DNA from: a virus
DNA length: 64,000 nucleotides
Virus record (IMG/VR): IMGVR_UViG_3300044675_001548
Coordinates: 1 to 64,000 of that record
Direction: 5' to 3' (one strand)
How positions within the stretch are numbered: position 1 is the stretch's first letter; each line of letters opens with the position of its first letter. The notes below the pieces were generated by a model. That model was given only the letters and a program-made list of their open reading frames with translations, searched no databases and was not told where the DNA came from. The position numbers and the translations under genes are program-made. This document shows positions 27,680-35,960 of the stretch, piece after piece.

Positions 27680-29884
27680 TTACTTTATATTTTTAAATGG
27701 TGATCTTGTAATTCCTTTGCTTAATGAATTACCAGAACCACCCATGTGTCTAAATGGACTCTTATTTAATTTAAACAAATTTTCTGACTTTTGCAAGTTT
27801 TTAGCCACATCATCCATGATTGTTCTTGTTGCAAACCCTCTATTTGATTCTTGAATCCTCATAAAAGCAACAAGAGCTGCAAATGAAACTAATCTATCCA
27901 CATTGACTCCATCTGCATATTCTCTCATTTCTTTGATCAACATGGGATCAGGAATCCTTTCTATTCCATATTTTGTTCTGACAACAGTACCATCAGGTTT
28001 TGTTTCCACATCTATTTCTTCTTTACAATATTCTATGGCATAACTTAAAAGATGGGCTTTAAATAGAGTACCGGTATTTTTCCAACCATACTCCTGAAAT
28101 ACATTAGCATTAGACCCAAGATCTTTCAGAAACATAATTTGACTTTTAGGTACCAGATATTTTTGTTTTTTTCTAGATATCATGTACTGGATAAATAGAG
28201 ATATGTTGTTCTCTATAAGTGTCCAGGCATTATACCATTCTATAATTAGTTCTAGTTTCTGGTGGGTTTTGTTTATATCATCAAATCTACCACACCATGC
28301 AGCTACTATTTTACCTTGTTCTATATATGTCTCTGTTTCAACACCAGTAACTTTGGTTACTTGAACAGGGGATTTCATTACATAGATTGAACATAATGAT
28401 TCTGAAGTAGTTGTCTTACCTTCTGACACGGGGTCAATAGATGCATAATACTGTCCAAAAGTAGGATCTTTGATTGGTCTTTCCCATACAACTAACACTC
28501 CTGTTTTATCTTCTGTTTTTTTGGATATAGGGAACTCAGATATAGGTCTTTTATTTGTAGGCATTACAGCAGGCTTACCATTCTCATCTGTACTGATATC
28601 TAAGAATTCATAACCATAGGTTTTATCTTCTATTCTTCTTTCCTGTGCAGTAAGCAAGTGAGTAGGAAATACAGATACTGTTCTATGATCAAATGCTTCT
28701 TTAATGTTTCTTGGGTGCTGAGATATCCTAAGCTGATAGTCTTCTGGACTCAGTTCTTTTTTCCATTTCTCAAACTGTTCATCCAAAGCTTTTAATGCAG
28801 CTTCTACAAGTGAATTACCATATTCATCTATGTGTGGAGGCATGGACCATTGTTCAGGAATAAATAAACCTGACATGCCTTGAGTACCTTTATCATCTAT
28901 AAGATCAGTTTCTACAGCATATACATCTTTAGATAGTGGATTTAGAATCATATCTCTTAGTGGATTACACTGAGATAAATCACCCACAGATCCTGCAGCT
29001 ATAAACATTCCTGTAGTAATAAGTCCAGATCTCATGGCCGGGCGCATGTACTCATATGTCTGATCCATCTTAGGAGCAATCCCAGCCTCTTCATGAAAGA
29101 AGTATTTAACCGGACCCCCTACACCATTTGTTGGATCTTTCTCAAATGACATACCTTGTATAGTGCCTTTAAGACCAACTTCTGTTTTTCTATCTCCTTT
29201 TCTTACCTCAATCTTCTGTTGCCACATCATTACTTTATCCGGTGACATAGGTCTGTACCATGCTGTATGTTCATTTAAGAATGCAGCATATTCCTGTAAA
29301 AACTTCCAGGATCCTTTCTCATTGATATAATCCTTAAGACTAGCTCCCATCTTAAGAGTAACCCCGGCCTCAAACCATTGCTGATTTATAAACTTACCCA
29401 TATGATAGTAAGAAGAGGCTATCTGCCGTTTCTTTAAGATAGCTGAGTGTTTATAATTAAGTTCTGCCAGTAGCTCATATAAAGCCATATGATACTGAGC
29501 ATCTCTAATTTTAGCAAAGCCAAACTGTTGTATCTCTTTATCAAAGATGGGTAAGAAGTTTAACCACATGTAGTATTCTCTAGCTACAAACCATGTGTTA
29601 TCTTTATCTTTTACTATTATACCTTTGCGGCATTTAGCTTTCTGGTCATCCCAATAAGTTATATAGTCTTTTGATTTAAATGGAGCTGTAGTGTATACTC
29701 CATCTTTTTTAAATTTGACTGACTCAGATATGAAAACTTTATTGGTAGTTTCATTGAAGTTGTACTCACCTGGTTCTTTAAATACTCCAAAGATAAAGTT
29801 GCTGAACTCTTCTCTGGATTCAAAACTTGTGGTTGTCCAGTTTCCGTTGTCATAGGTTGGTATGTCTTGGTAAATTTCACTCAT
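27680..29884 (-). CDS. terL: Terminase large subunit (734 aa)
   Basis: DNA-packaging ATPase and nuclease. The ATPase domain shows PVKYFFHEEAG as Walker B and catalytic Glu, and GMFIAAGSVGDLSQ as the coupling motif. The nuclease domain begins YYASIDPVSEGKTT. The Walker A site, placed by pattern at KKRQIASSYYHMGKF near residues 152-166, lacks the usual GK(S/T): A-S-S sits where G-K-T is expected. The rest matches crAss-like terminases. It is coupled to the 172-aa gene upstream by TAATG-type overlap and to portal downstream. Confidence 0.8.
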   Translation of the reverse strand: MSEIYQDIPTYDNGNWTTTSFESREEFSNFIFGVFKEPGEYNFNETTNKVFISESVKFKKDGVYTTAPFKSKDYITYWDDQKAKCRKGIIVKDKDNTWFVAREYYMWLNFLPIFDKEIQQFGFAKIRDAQYHMALYELLAELNYKHSAILKKRQIASSYYHMGKFINQQWFEAGVTLKMGASLKDYINEKGSWKFLQEYAAFLNEHTAWYRPMSPDKVMMWQQKIEVRKGDRKTEVGLKGTIQGMSFEKDPTNGVGGPVKYFFHEEAGIAPKMDQTYEYMRPAMRSGLITTGMFIAAGSVGDLSQCNPLRDMILNPLSKDVYAVETDLIDDKGTQGMSGLFIPEQWSMPPHIDEYGNSLVEAALKALDEQFEKWKKELSPEDYQLRISQHPRNIKEAFDHRTVSVFPTHLLTAQERRIEDKTYGYEFLDISTDENGKPAVMPTNKRPISEFPISKKTEDKTGVLVVWERPIKDPTFGQYYASIDPVSEGKTTTSESLCSIYVMKSPVQVTKVTGVETETYIEQGKIVAAWCGRFDDINKTHQKLELIIEWYNAWTLIENNISLFIQYMISRKKQKYLVPKSQIMFLKDLGSNANVFQEYGWKNTGTLFKAHLLSYAIEYCKEEIDVETKPDGTVVRTKYGIERIPDPMLIKEMREYADGVNVDRLVSFAALVAFMRIQESNRGFATRTIMDDVAKNLQKSENLFKLNKSPFRHMGGSGNSLSKGITRSPFKNIK

Positions 29885-30402
29885 TACATGTCATATGCTA
29901 GTCCTTGTCCACCTCTTACTTTACTTTGTTGTTCCTCCTGAAGATCCTTATAAGTAGCTTTGAAAGACTGTCTAATTGCATCATAGTTTTTAGCTGCAGC
30001 AATCAGAGAGTTAAAGTTACCATCTCTACCTGTAGTAATCTGACTAGTTTCCATGTATCTTCCTAATCTATCTAGCATAGATGCAATACCTTTATATGCT
30101 CTGGATGTAGGTGTTTCATACATCTTTTCACAGAATCTAAGTGCTGCAAAGATTGTGTCATCTTCAGTAGAGAATTCTCCGTCAATTTGTGTTAGTATCA
30201 ATGATTCTTTATCTATGTCTGGTGTAAAGAAAAAAGGATTCATATCTGGATTTGGACAGCACATGTAGAATAAATACATGTATATCTTAAGATACTCATC
30301 TGGGTATTCATCCATTACATCTTTAAGAGCCTTGAGTGTATAGCAATGTTCAGTAGGAATTACTACTCCATTCTGTACATCAAATAATTTTGTAAAACTC
30401 AT
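29884..30402 (-). CDS. Conserved packaging-module protein (172 aa), possible small terminase
   Basis: A helical protein with a short N-terminal beta segment and a C-terminal helix (FKATYKDLQEEQQSKVRG). It sits directly before terL with overlapping stop/start, where a small terminase would be expected. No helix-turn-helix is obvious, so the name is a guess from position. Its upstream partner is the PD-(D/E)XK nuclease. Confidence 0.45.
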   Translation of the reverse strand: MSFTKLFDVQNGVVIPTEHCYTLKALKDVMDEYPDEYLKIYMYLFYMCCPNPDMNPFFFTPDIDKESLILTQIDGEFSTEDDTIFAALRFCEKMYETPTSRAYKGIASMLDRLGRYMETSQITTGRDGNFNSLIAAAKNYDAIRQSFKATYKDLQEEQQSKVRGGQGLAYDM

Positions 30403-31229
30403 TTCTTTTTAATTGGATTATCTTTCATATAGTGAATAATAGCCTGTACTTCATCTACTAGATAAGGTACTGCAATTGCTTTTACTTCTTTTATTACAGG
30501 GTCTCCATTCTCATCTTTCTTAGTTACAGGATACCCCCAATTATCTTCAGCCTCTACCTCAAACATAACATGGTGTATAAATATTCTTCCTGGTTTTAGT
30601 TTAGGATTATGCTTCAATATAATATACATATAAATACTCAATTGTAAAGCATAATGATAGAAATGACAGTCATCTAAGTTATCTACTGGTGGTAGCATTT
30701 TATCCGGCATACCCTCCCAGTTTACATAAGACTCCATATCTATCTTCTTATTAGTCTTGTAGTCAGTGATATTTACTTTACCATTGACTACTTCAACTAA
30801 ATCTGATTGGCCACATAAGCCTGCTGACTTAAGATAGACCATATGTTCTGGATACACGCCTGGTTCTAATTTTTGATTAGGTGCTACTCTTATACCATTA
30901 TTCTCACCAGATGGTTTAAATACAGGTATAGTAACTCCTTCTCTTTCTAATGAAGCTAAGGAACATATATCATCTTCTCTTTGGTTATGATACCATGTAC
31001 CTAGAGTAGTAGATCTGTCTGCTTCATTAATCCATATCTGCTGTATTAATACAGGATCAATACCAAACCATTTTGACTTTTTACTCTTGGTAACTTTCTC
31101 TGCAGTCTTTTTTGCATCAAAAGGTTTTTTAAAAGCTGATACTACAGAAGTAACACTGGTCCAGTTTATGTTTTCTTCTGAGCTTAAGCTTTTATAGCTA
31201 TGATCTGCTGCATTAAATACTATACTCAT
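30399..31229 (-). CDS. PD-(D/E)XK nuclease (276 aa), RecB/Cas4-like
   Basis: Shows the motif order of this superfamily: an early His (LGTWYHNQRED near 84-94), a central GLCGQSDLVEVVNG with D, then ITDYKTNKK (D-x-K), and a Gln/Tyr helix YALQLSIYMYIILK. It acts on DNA ends or junctions in relatives. Overlap with the 172-aa gene (4 bp) ties it to packaging or DNA maturation. Nuclease chemistry is well supported by motifs; the target is unknown. Confidence 0.7.
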   Translation of the reverse strand: MSIVFNAADHSYKSLSSEENINWTSVTSVVSAFKKPFDAKKTAEKVTKSKKSKWFGIDPVLIQQIWINEADRSTTLGTWYHNQREDDICSLASLEREGVTIPVFKPSGENNGIRVAPNQKLEPGVYPEHMVYLKSAGLCGQSDLVEVVNGKVNITDYKTNKKIDMESYVNWEGMPDKMLPPVDNLDDCHFYHYALQLSIYMYIILKHNPKLKPGRIFIHHVMFEVEAEDNWGYPVTKKDENGDPVIKEVKAIAVPYLVDEVQAIIHYMKDNPIKKK

Positions 31230-31489
31230 TTCTTTAATTGTTCTATAGCAAGTATTGCTATGTTAAAATTATCTATGTCTTCTGACCTCAACATAGTTAT
31301 CAAACTTTTTGCTGTCTCAGAATCTACTTTACCTCTGCTCTCCATCCACTCTACAAAGCCTACAGAATTTTCTATAGACATGTAATGTGCAAGTTTATCA
31401 TTAGTATCTGTACTATACATAATGTTAGGACCTTGTGCAGCCATACCATCTGTTTGAAAATGTTCCCAGTTATGCATTTTCAGATTCAT
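31226..31489 (-). CDS. Hypothetical protein (87 aa) in the packaging operon
   Basis: A short acidic helical protein with no recognisable motif. It overlaps its neighbours at both ends (ATGA-type on the left; 20 bp on the right), which argues for real translation. The C-terminal half, with SLITMLRSEDIDNFNIAILAIEQLKK, forms a likely amphipathic helix pair. Confidence 0.45.
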   Translation of the reverse strand: MNLKMHNWEHFQTDGMAAQGPNIMYSTDTNDKLAHYMSIENSVGFVEWMESRGKVDSETAKSLITMLRSEDIDNFNIAILAIEQLKK

Positions 31490-31781
31490 CTAAAGCATCT
31501 AACTCATCTTCCTTCTCTTCAGTAGTAAGTGCTTCCCATTTACCTAATGGACATGATGAGGATAAAGAACGGGTTTTAAAGTTAAGTGAGCATCCGCATT
31601 CATTACAGCAAGGAGCTGTGCCCTTTACAGCACACTTCTTTCCTTTGTGTTCACATTCATCACAGATACTGTATCTTAATCTAGCTATTTCCTCTACTGT
31701 CTCATCTCTGATAACTGAGTTAGTTATGCCTTCAATTATTTGGTTCCTGTTCTCCCAAATTAGTTTTAGTGTGTTTTTCAT
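31470..31781 (-). CDS. Zinc-ribbon protein (103 aa)
   Basis: Contains CDECEHKGKKCAV..TAPCCNECGC, a dense CxxC/CxxxxxC array around residues 40-65, followed by an acidic tail. One or two zinc ions could bind. The family recurs near the IHF-like gene of crAss-like phages in my recollection. It overlaps the IHF-like gene by about 50 bp, so the two share transcript and coupling. Confidence 0.5.
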   Translation of the reverse strand: MKNTLKLIWENRNQIIEGITNSVIRDETVEEIARLRYSICDECEHKGKKCAVKGTAPCCNECGCSLNFKTRSLSSSCPLGKWEALTTEEKEDELDALDESENA

Positions 31782-32145
31782 CTTTTTCTTTTTTAAAAGT
31801 TTCTCTTCTTTGTTCTTCTAACAGAATCTTCTGTTCTAATACAATAAGCAAGTCAAGCTTTGACTCAATTCTTTTTTTATTAAAGTATGCTCCAAAAGTG
31901 GATGTGTCATGGTTTTCTAAAGACTTTTTAAATCTTGGTATAGACTTTTTTACTGTAGAGCCTTTTGCTATAAACTGACCTAAACCATCTATGTTTATTC
32001 TTGGATGCTCTAAGTTTGCCACACATTCTCTAATTCTTTTGTAGTAAAAGTCTATAAAATTTTCAACTAGTATCTGATCTACATCAAGATCTTCAGCTAC
32101 ATGTTTATATAAACTAGATGCTTTCTTGGGTATCATTCTGACCAA
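31732..32145 (-). CDS. IHF/HU-like DNA-binding protein (137 aa)
   Basis: The core (DVDQILVENFIDFYYKRIRECV, then HPRINIDGLGQFIAKGSTVKKSIPRFKK at about residues 15-70) follows the HU/IHF plan: two N-terminal helices, an I-x-x-x-G-L-G-x-F beta strand, and a basic arm. A Lys/Glu-rich helical tail is added. In crAss-like phages IHF-like genes occur beside the packaging genes, as here. The first Met or the Met at 32136 could start it. It probably bends DNA for packaging or genome organisation. Confidence 0.7.
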   Translation of the reverse strand: MVRMIPKKASSLYKHVAEDLDVDQILVENFIDFYYKRIRECVANLEHPRINIDGLGQFIAKGSTVKKSIPRFKKSLENHDTSTFGAYFNKKRIESKLDLLIVLEQKILLEEQRRETFKKEKDEKHTKTNLGEQEPNN

Positions 32146-32497
32146 AGAATTTGTAATCTAATAATATATTCCCATCTGTTTGTATCTTCAGATCTGGGTT
32201 TAAACTGATTATCTTTTTATTGTCTTTATCCTTTATTACTAAGCCATTTTTCTCAGCTTTATTAATACAGTTTCTGACAGTCTGTGGTGTTTTAAATATC
32301 CACTCCTCCTCAGAAGATGCATCATAGCAAAAGTTAGTTAGCTCAATTGGCTGGTTAAAGCTTAATAGTGTTAAACAGTTTAAATCAGATTCACTCATTG
32401 TTACACGGTTAATGTAACAATGAGTTAGTATCTGAAATTTAACAACATCCCATTTGGGCATTTTGACCCGCTTTTGTACTTGGTTTACAAGTGCCAT
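32114..32497 (-). CDS. Helix-turn-helix-like protein (127 aa)
   Basis: A helical N-terminus leads into a winged-helix-like stretch (KTPQTVRNCINKAEKNGLVIKDKDNKKIISLNPDL), a recognition-helix-then-wing pattern. The family is conserved next to the IHF-like gene. It overlaps that gene's start by 32 bp, so the two are co-translated. A transcription or DNA-organising role is likely; the target is unknown. Confidence 0.5.
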   Translation of the reverse strand: MALVNQVQKRVKMPKWDVVKFQILTHCYINRVTMSESDLNCLTLLSFNQPIELTNFCYDASSEEEWIFKTPQTVRNCINKAEKNGLVIKDKDNKKIISLNPDLKIQTDGNILLDYKFFGQNDTQESI

Positions 32498-32500
32498 GGT

Positions 32501-32806
32501 TTATTGTTTTTTAAGCTTTCTTTCTTTTGGCGTAGGTACTTCATCTTGAACAAGATCTTCTCTCTCATTTTCTTCTTCCTCAAATTCTTCATGGTTCTGA
32601 GGATTCATCATCATTGCCATTTGAACTTGGAACTGTGCTCTTCTAAATCTTACTTCATCTATCTCAGCAAGTTTCTTCTCATAATTAAGTTGAGCATCCA
32701 GATAGGGAATTGAGTCTTCATAAAACTTAAGCATGTCAGCTTTTTTTGCAGCTAATTCTTCTGCAGATAATTCCATTTCTGGTTCATGTTGGTTCATGTT
32801 TTCCAT
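32501..32806 (-). CDS. Hypothetical acidic protein (101 aa)
   Basis: A helical, Glu/Met-rich protein (SAEELAAKKADMLKFYEDSIPYLDAQLNYEKKL is its core), ending in a disordered acidic tail. It heads the operon running through the IHF-like, zinc-ribbon, nuclease and terminase genes. No function can be assigned. Confidence 0.5.
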   Translation of the reverse strand: MENMNQHEPEMELSAEELAAKKADMLKFYEDSIPYLDAQLNYEKKLAEIDEVRFRRAQFQVQMAMMMNPQNHEEFEEEENEREDLVQDEVPTPKERKLKKQ

Positions 32807-32829
32807 TGTATATATTTTATAAGTTTAGA

Positions 32830-32837
32830 CAAATATA
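32830..32837 (-). promoter_or_regulatory. -7 box of the packaging operon promoter
   Basis: The minus strand reads TATATTTG, a perfect TAnnTTTG box, 24 bp before the 101-aa gene. T-rich DNA lies at about the right distance upstream. It would start the operon 32806 to portal. Confidence 0.5.
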
Positions 32838-32869
32838 CAATAAAAGTTTAAACAAGATATATTTAAAAC

Positions 32870-32900
32870 AAAAAATCCAGGCATACAAAGTACCTGGATT
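32870..32900 (-). terminator. Intrinsic terminator after the 84-aa QKGG gene
   Basis: On the minus strand AATCCAGG, an 11-nt loop, CCTGGATT and then TTTTTG make an 8-bp perfect stem. It closes the lysis-side transcript. Confidence 0.85.
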
Positions 32901-32921
32901 AGTATATCTAGTATATCTTAA

Positions 32922-33176
32922 TCATAGTCCTGGAACTCTTCTTCTTTTTATATACTTCTTCTGTCTAACTTTTCTTTTGCTTCCTCTACAACCCGGAGGA
33001 TCACCTGGTCCACCAGTACATTGACTTTCTGCAGATGCTGCATTAGGAGATTGCAAACCTGTTACTCCGCCAACCTCATAACTTTTCATTGACCTGATCA
33101 TTGGTGCAGGTCCTCCTTTTTGCATTGACTTACAGAATACTGTAGCATCTGTAACTCCTTTTAATCCATGTTTCAT
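32922..33176 (-). CDS. QKGG-family basic protein (84 aa), remote from the cluster
   Basis: Carries KSMQKGGPAP at 17-26 and SYEVGGVTG at 33-41, then a Cys/Pro/Gly stretch (CTGGPGDPPGC) and a basic end (KRKVRQKKYIKRRR). The YEVGG-Cys-basic layout mirrors the N-terminus of the 387-aa cluster protein 12 kb away, so the two are paralogues. It lies between the lysis set and the packaging operon and ends at a terminator. Confidence 0.55.
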   Translation of the reverse strand: MKHGLKGVTDATVFCKSMQKGGPAPMIRSMKSYEVGGVTGLQSPNAASAESQCTGGPGDPPGCRGSKRKVRQKKYIKRRRVPGL

Positions 33177-33177
33177 A

Positions 33178-33336
33178 TTATCTATTTTTAATTGTAAAGT
33201 TTAAAACAGTAAGCAGGTAAAACTCTCTTGATATATCTATCTCTAGTGAGAATATGTCCAAACTAGATAATCTCAATCTTACCATCACTTTATCCCACTG
33301 CTTCTTTGAATTATTCCAGTTGTTTCTCAGTTTCAT
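33178..33336 (-). CDS. Small basic ORF (52 aa) after the endolysin
   Basis: Read from ATG at 33336 to TAA at 33178; the protein begins MKLRNNWNNSKKQWDKVM and ends FTIKNR. It starts 1 bp after the endolysin stop and ends 1 bp before the next start, so it fills the gap exactly, which supports translation. No motif is recognised. Confidence 0.4.
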   Translation of the reverse strand: MKLRNNWNNSKKQWDKVMVRLRLSSLDIFSLEIDISREFYLLTVLNFTIKNR

Positions 33337-33337
33337 A

Positions 33338-34216
33338 CTATAAGCTTAATAACATATCAATTAACTCTTGCTGCGGGAACATGTCCACTTTACCTCTTAA
33401 TACATTAGTGTGAGAGTACATTCCAGGTGTAGAATTAGCTTTAGCCAAATCTAACACATCAAATCCATCAGCACCTTTAGCTTTTACATACTCTACTAAA
33501 CCTACTCTAGGATCTATGTTATATTTCTCAGCTACAAATAGTATCCATTGTTTTAATGCAGTTATCTGAGCATCTGAATATCTGTGCCAGAACTGAAATC
33601 CACGGAATGGTTTAGCTAGCTTAACTATTTGATTAGGATCTGCTGGTGTACCAACATATGTTTTACCATTAACTATCTGACCCATACAACATACCTCAAT
33701 AGCTACAGAGTTTCTATGCATAACAGAGTTACCTGTACCTGTGTGCCACCCATATCCTCCTTCTGGAAAACACTGAATTAATTCACCGTCATACTTAGTA
33801 TCTCCATTTCTAACAGACTGTCCTCCTAATACAAATTCAGTGGCTACATTACCTCTGTCATCTCTTCCCCACATGTCAGCTACTTGATAAGGATTCTCCC
33901 ATCCTGCTGTGTGGTGTAAGAATATCCAATTCTTTGGAACAGGGCCAGCAAAATAAGTACCCGGAATCATGTAATGTTTCTTGATCTCTAATGCTTTTTC
34001 TACTTCTAGATTCTCTGCATTATCTGTATTAAGGATACCCATGTGTGCCCAAGTCTTAGTACCTACTATACCATCTGCTACCAGACCATTTTTCTTCTGG
34101 TAAGATTTTACTGCAGATTCTGTTTTAGGACCAAAGATTCCGTCAGCTGTAAGTTTTAAGAATTCTTGAAGAGTAACCACTGATGGTCCCTTGCTTCCTT
34201 TCTTTAAAACAGACAT
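33338..34216 (-). CDS. Endolysin: peptidoglycan-binding domain plus amidase (292 aa)
   Basis: Residues 4-60 form a PG_binding_1 three-helix domain (KKGSKGPSVVTLQEFL, ADGIFGPKTESAVKSYQKKNGL, ADGIVGTKTW). A type-2 N-acetylmuramoyl-L-alanine amidase (PGRP fold) follows, with the HHTAGW motif near 102, GGYGWHTGTG and SVAIEVCCMG in the middle and FWHRYSDAQ near 210. These supply the zinc His pair and catalytic residues of the family. It cleaves between MurNAc and the peptide stem for host lysis. Two small membrane proteins lie just upstream. Confidence 0.85.
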   Translation of the reverse strand: MSVLKKGSKGPSVVTLQEFLKLTADGIFGPKTESAVKSYQKKNGLVADGIVGTKTWAHMGILNTDNAENLEVEKALEIKKHYMIPGTYFAGPVPKNWIFLHHTAGWENPYQVADMWGRDDRGNVATEFVLGGQSVRNGDTKYDGELIQCFPEGGYGWHTGTGNSVMHRNSVAIEVCCMGQIVNGKTYVGTPADPNQIVKLAKPFRGFQFWHRYSDAQITALKQWILFVAEKYNIDPRVGLVEYVKAKGADGFDVLDLAKANSTPGMYSHTNVLRGKVDMFPQQELIDMLLSL

Positions 34217-34218
34217 TG

Positions 34219-34521
34219 TTACTTACGGTTAAATTTTTTACTCATCATGTGAGCAACCCATTTACCAACTCTTTGTAGTACTGGAGTCTCAGCTTCTACT
34301 TTAACTGTAGTGCCTTCATCTGTCTTAGTAACTTCTACATCTAATTTTCTAGAGTCTAGTACAAACTTCTTTTCTTCTTCATTAGCTTTTACTGTAACAT
34401 CTACTTTAGGTGTATCTACTACTACATCTAAGTTCTTGTCTTTTTTCTTAACACTTACTCTGGTTTTCTTTACCTTAACTTCAGCATTAATTTCCACTTG
34501 TGGTTTTACTTTCTTTGCCAT
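34219..34521 (-). CDS. Lys/Val-rich repetitive protein (100 aa)
   Basis: A low-complexity sequence of alternating K/V/T/E beta-like runs, DVVVDTPKVDVTVKANEE then RKLDVEVTKTDEGTTVKVE, with a helical basic end. It sits 2 bp before the endolysin and overlaps the 92-aa membrane gene. A lysis accessory role is inferred from position only. Confidence 0.4.
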   Translation of the reverse strand: MAKKVKPQVEINAEVKVKKTRVSVKKKDKNLDVVVDTPKVDVTVKANEEEKKFVLDSRKLDVEVTKTDEGTTVKVEAETPVLQRVGKWVAHMMSKKFNRK

Positions 34522-34765
34522 TTTTCTTTTTTTTAGTTATTACTGTTTCTAAATCCTTGTAATCTTCTACTGTTAATTGGGATAAAGTAGCTGCTACTGT
34601 TCCTGCAGTTACTAAATATCCAGCCACTGTTACTACTGTAGCTGGTAATGTTATTGGAGCTGCTATTACTACACCTGCAGCTGCACCTAATGCTATTGCA
34701 ACCTTCTGTACATTCTTCCAAAACTTAGGTGTTTTAGCATTCCATCTTTTTTTTATATCAGTCAT
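34487..34765 (-). CDS. Holin-like membrane protein (92 aa)
   Basis: A basic N-terminus (KKRWNAKTPKFWKNVQK) precedes two closely spaced hydrophobic stretches (about 18-40 and 42-60: AIALGAAAGVVIAAPITLP; TVVTVAGYLVTAGTVAATL), then a charged tail. The two-helix, small, Lys-ended layout is holin-like and sits directly before the endolysin genes. No sequence match to a named holin was made. Confidence 0.5.
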   Translation of the reverse strand: MTDIKKRWNAKTPKFWKNVQKVAIALGAAAGVVIAAPITLPATVVTVAGYLVTAGTVAATLSQLTVEDYKDLETVITKKKKNGKESKTTSGN

Positions 34766-35033
34766 GTCTATTGTTTACTATGAATAATTTTACTGCATCT
34801 GATAATTCACTTACATTCTTTGCTAAGTTTTTAATTTCAAGCTGTGTAAGTTCTTGTAGTGCTTGATATTTTATTTGACTTTCTTGCTGTACCAATTCTA
34901 TTTTACCTTTTAACTTACCTTGTTCTTCTGTATTTTTTCTAACATCAGAGTGTATCATTTTTAAAAAGTATCCAAATATAGCAAAAATTGAACTAGCTAC
35001 AAAAAGGATGAGTGTCATTAACCAAGTTTCCAT
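34758..35033 (-). CDS. Single-span membrane protein with coiled coil (91 aa), lysis module
   Basis: An N-terminal transmembrane helix (MTLILFVASSIFAIFGYFLKM, about 5-26) is followed by a Glu/Lys/Gln-rich coiled coil. This topology is shared by some holin- or Rz/spanin-like proteins. The gene overlaps the next by 8 bp and has a GTATATTATA-type stretch upstream. Role in host lysis is inferred from position. Confidence 0.45.
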   Translation of the reverse strand: METWLMTLILFVASSIFAIFGYFLKMIHSDVRKNTEEQGKLKGKIELVQQESQIKYQALQELTQLEIKNLAKNVSELSDAVKLFIVNNRHD

Positions 35034-35058
35034 TGTTGTTATGTTATAAATATATATT

Positions 35059-35074
35059 TATAATATACAAAAAA
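35059..35074 (-). promoter_or_regulatory. Putative late promoter before the lysis genes
   Basis: The minus strand reads TTTTTTGTATATTATA, nearly identical to the stretch before the 215-aa fibre gene. It lies about 25 bp before the 91-aa gene. Confidence 0.4.
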
Positions 35075-35113
35075 TTATTAAACTGACCAAGCAAAATAAG
35101 TAAAAATACTTAG

Positions 35114-35347
35114 TTAAACTTCATATTGAGGTAACTGTACATTGTTAACCCAGTCAATGATATCTTGATCATTCCAATCTTCAGTATAAGTATAACCAGA
35201 AAAGGTTACACCAAATACAGTAGATGGTGTGGTTAATAATACATCAGTACTACATACTTTATCTATAATGTTATCTAATACAGTTGTTACTGTTACTGTA
35301 GGATCAATTATCTCTACGTTGAATTGAGGGAATTTATAAGTTGCCAT
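35114..35347 (-). CDS. Hypothetical fibre-module protein (77 aa)
   Basis: A short beta-rich protein with no motif, ending DWVNNVQLPQYEV. It is 3 bp from the 202-aa lectin-like gene and is the last gene of the adhesin set. Likely a small fibre or chaperone component. Confidence 0.4.
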   Translation of the reverse strand: MATYKFPQFNVEIIDPTVTVTTVLDNIIDKVCSTDVLLTTPSTVFGVTFSGYTYTEDWNDQDIIDWVNNVQLPQYEV

Positions 35348-35350
35348 AAT

Positions 35351-35959
35351 TTATGATAATGTTGTTCCTGTTACGGTGAAAGTTCTTACTGGAAAATAAG
35401 TAAAAGCTACTGATGTTGTTTTAGCTACTACACTCATTAGACCTATATTATTTAAAACATACGCTTGTGTTGTTGCATTTAATACTGTATTGGAAGTCCA
35501 ATAAACTCTTCCTGATGAAGATAAATTTAAGGGTGAATAGTTTAACAAATTATTTTGGTCATTAGCAAAATTAAGCAAGTTAAAAATCTCTTTTATATTT
35601 GCTAACCTCCATCCGCTTGTGAAAGTTCCAACTGAATAAGAAAGTGAATTATCAACAGCTTGATTCCAAGTATTACCCGTTGCAATTGCAACTCTTGAAA
35701 TACCCAACACAGTTGAACCATCATAAGTACTCCAATCAATTACAATGTCATTTGTATATGTCTGACCTCCAAGCTCATCAGTAAATCTGTTGGTGTTTCC
35801 AAATGGATTGTTACTTGCTAATATTTTAAATGATGTTGCTCTTCCAGCCTCAAGATCTCCATCATCTCCAGTTCTGAATGATGTTGTCTGACCTGTTTTC
35901 ATCAATGTAGCTCCCACAGGAGGGTCAGATACTGGTTTTATTTCTATTCTTGTGCTCAT
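35351..35959 (-). CDS. DUF1566/lectin-like fibre protein (202 aa)
   Basis: The second half holds WRLANIKEIFNLLNF, then SSSGRVYWTSNTV and FPVRTFTV, the pattern of DUF1566 (Lcl C-terminal-like) domains: W-R-L-P/A-x-x-x-E-L, then a Trp-Thr-S core. Such domains often sit at fibre tips or adhesins. It is coupled to the 412-aa gene by 1 bp. A receptor-binding role is likely, not shown. Confidence 0.55.
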   Translation of the reverse strand: MSTRIEIKPVSDPPVGATLMKTGQTTSFRTGDDGDLEAGRATSFKILASNNPFGNTNRFTDELGGQTYTNDIVIDWSTYDGSTVLGISRVAIATGNTWNQAVDNSLSYSVGTFTSGWRLANIKEIFNLLNFANDQNNLLNYSPLNLSSSGRVYWTSNTVLNATTQAYVLNNIGLMSVVAKTTSVAFTYFPVRTFTVTGTTLS

Positions 35960-35960
35960 A

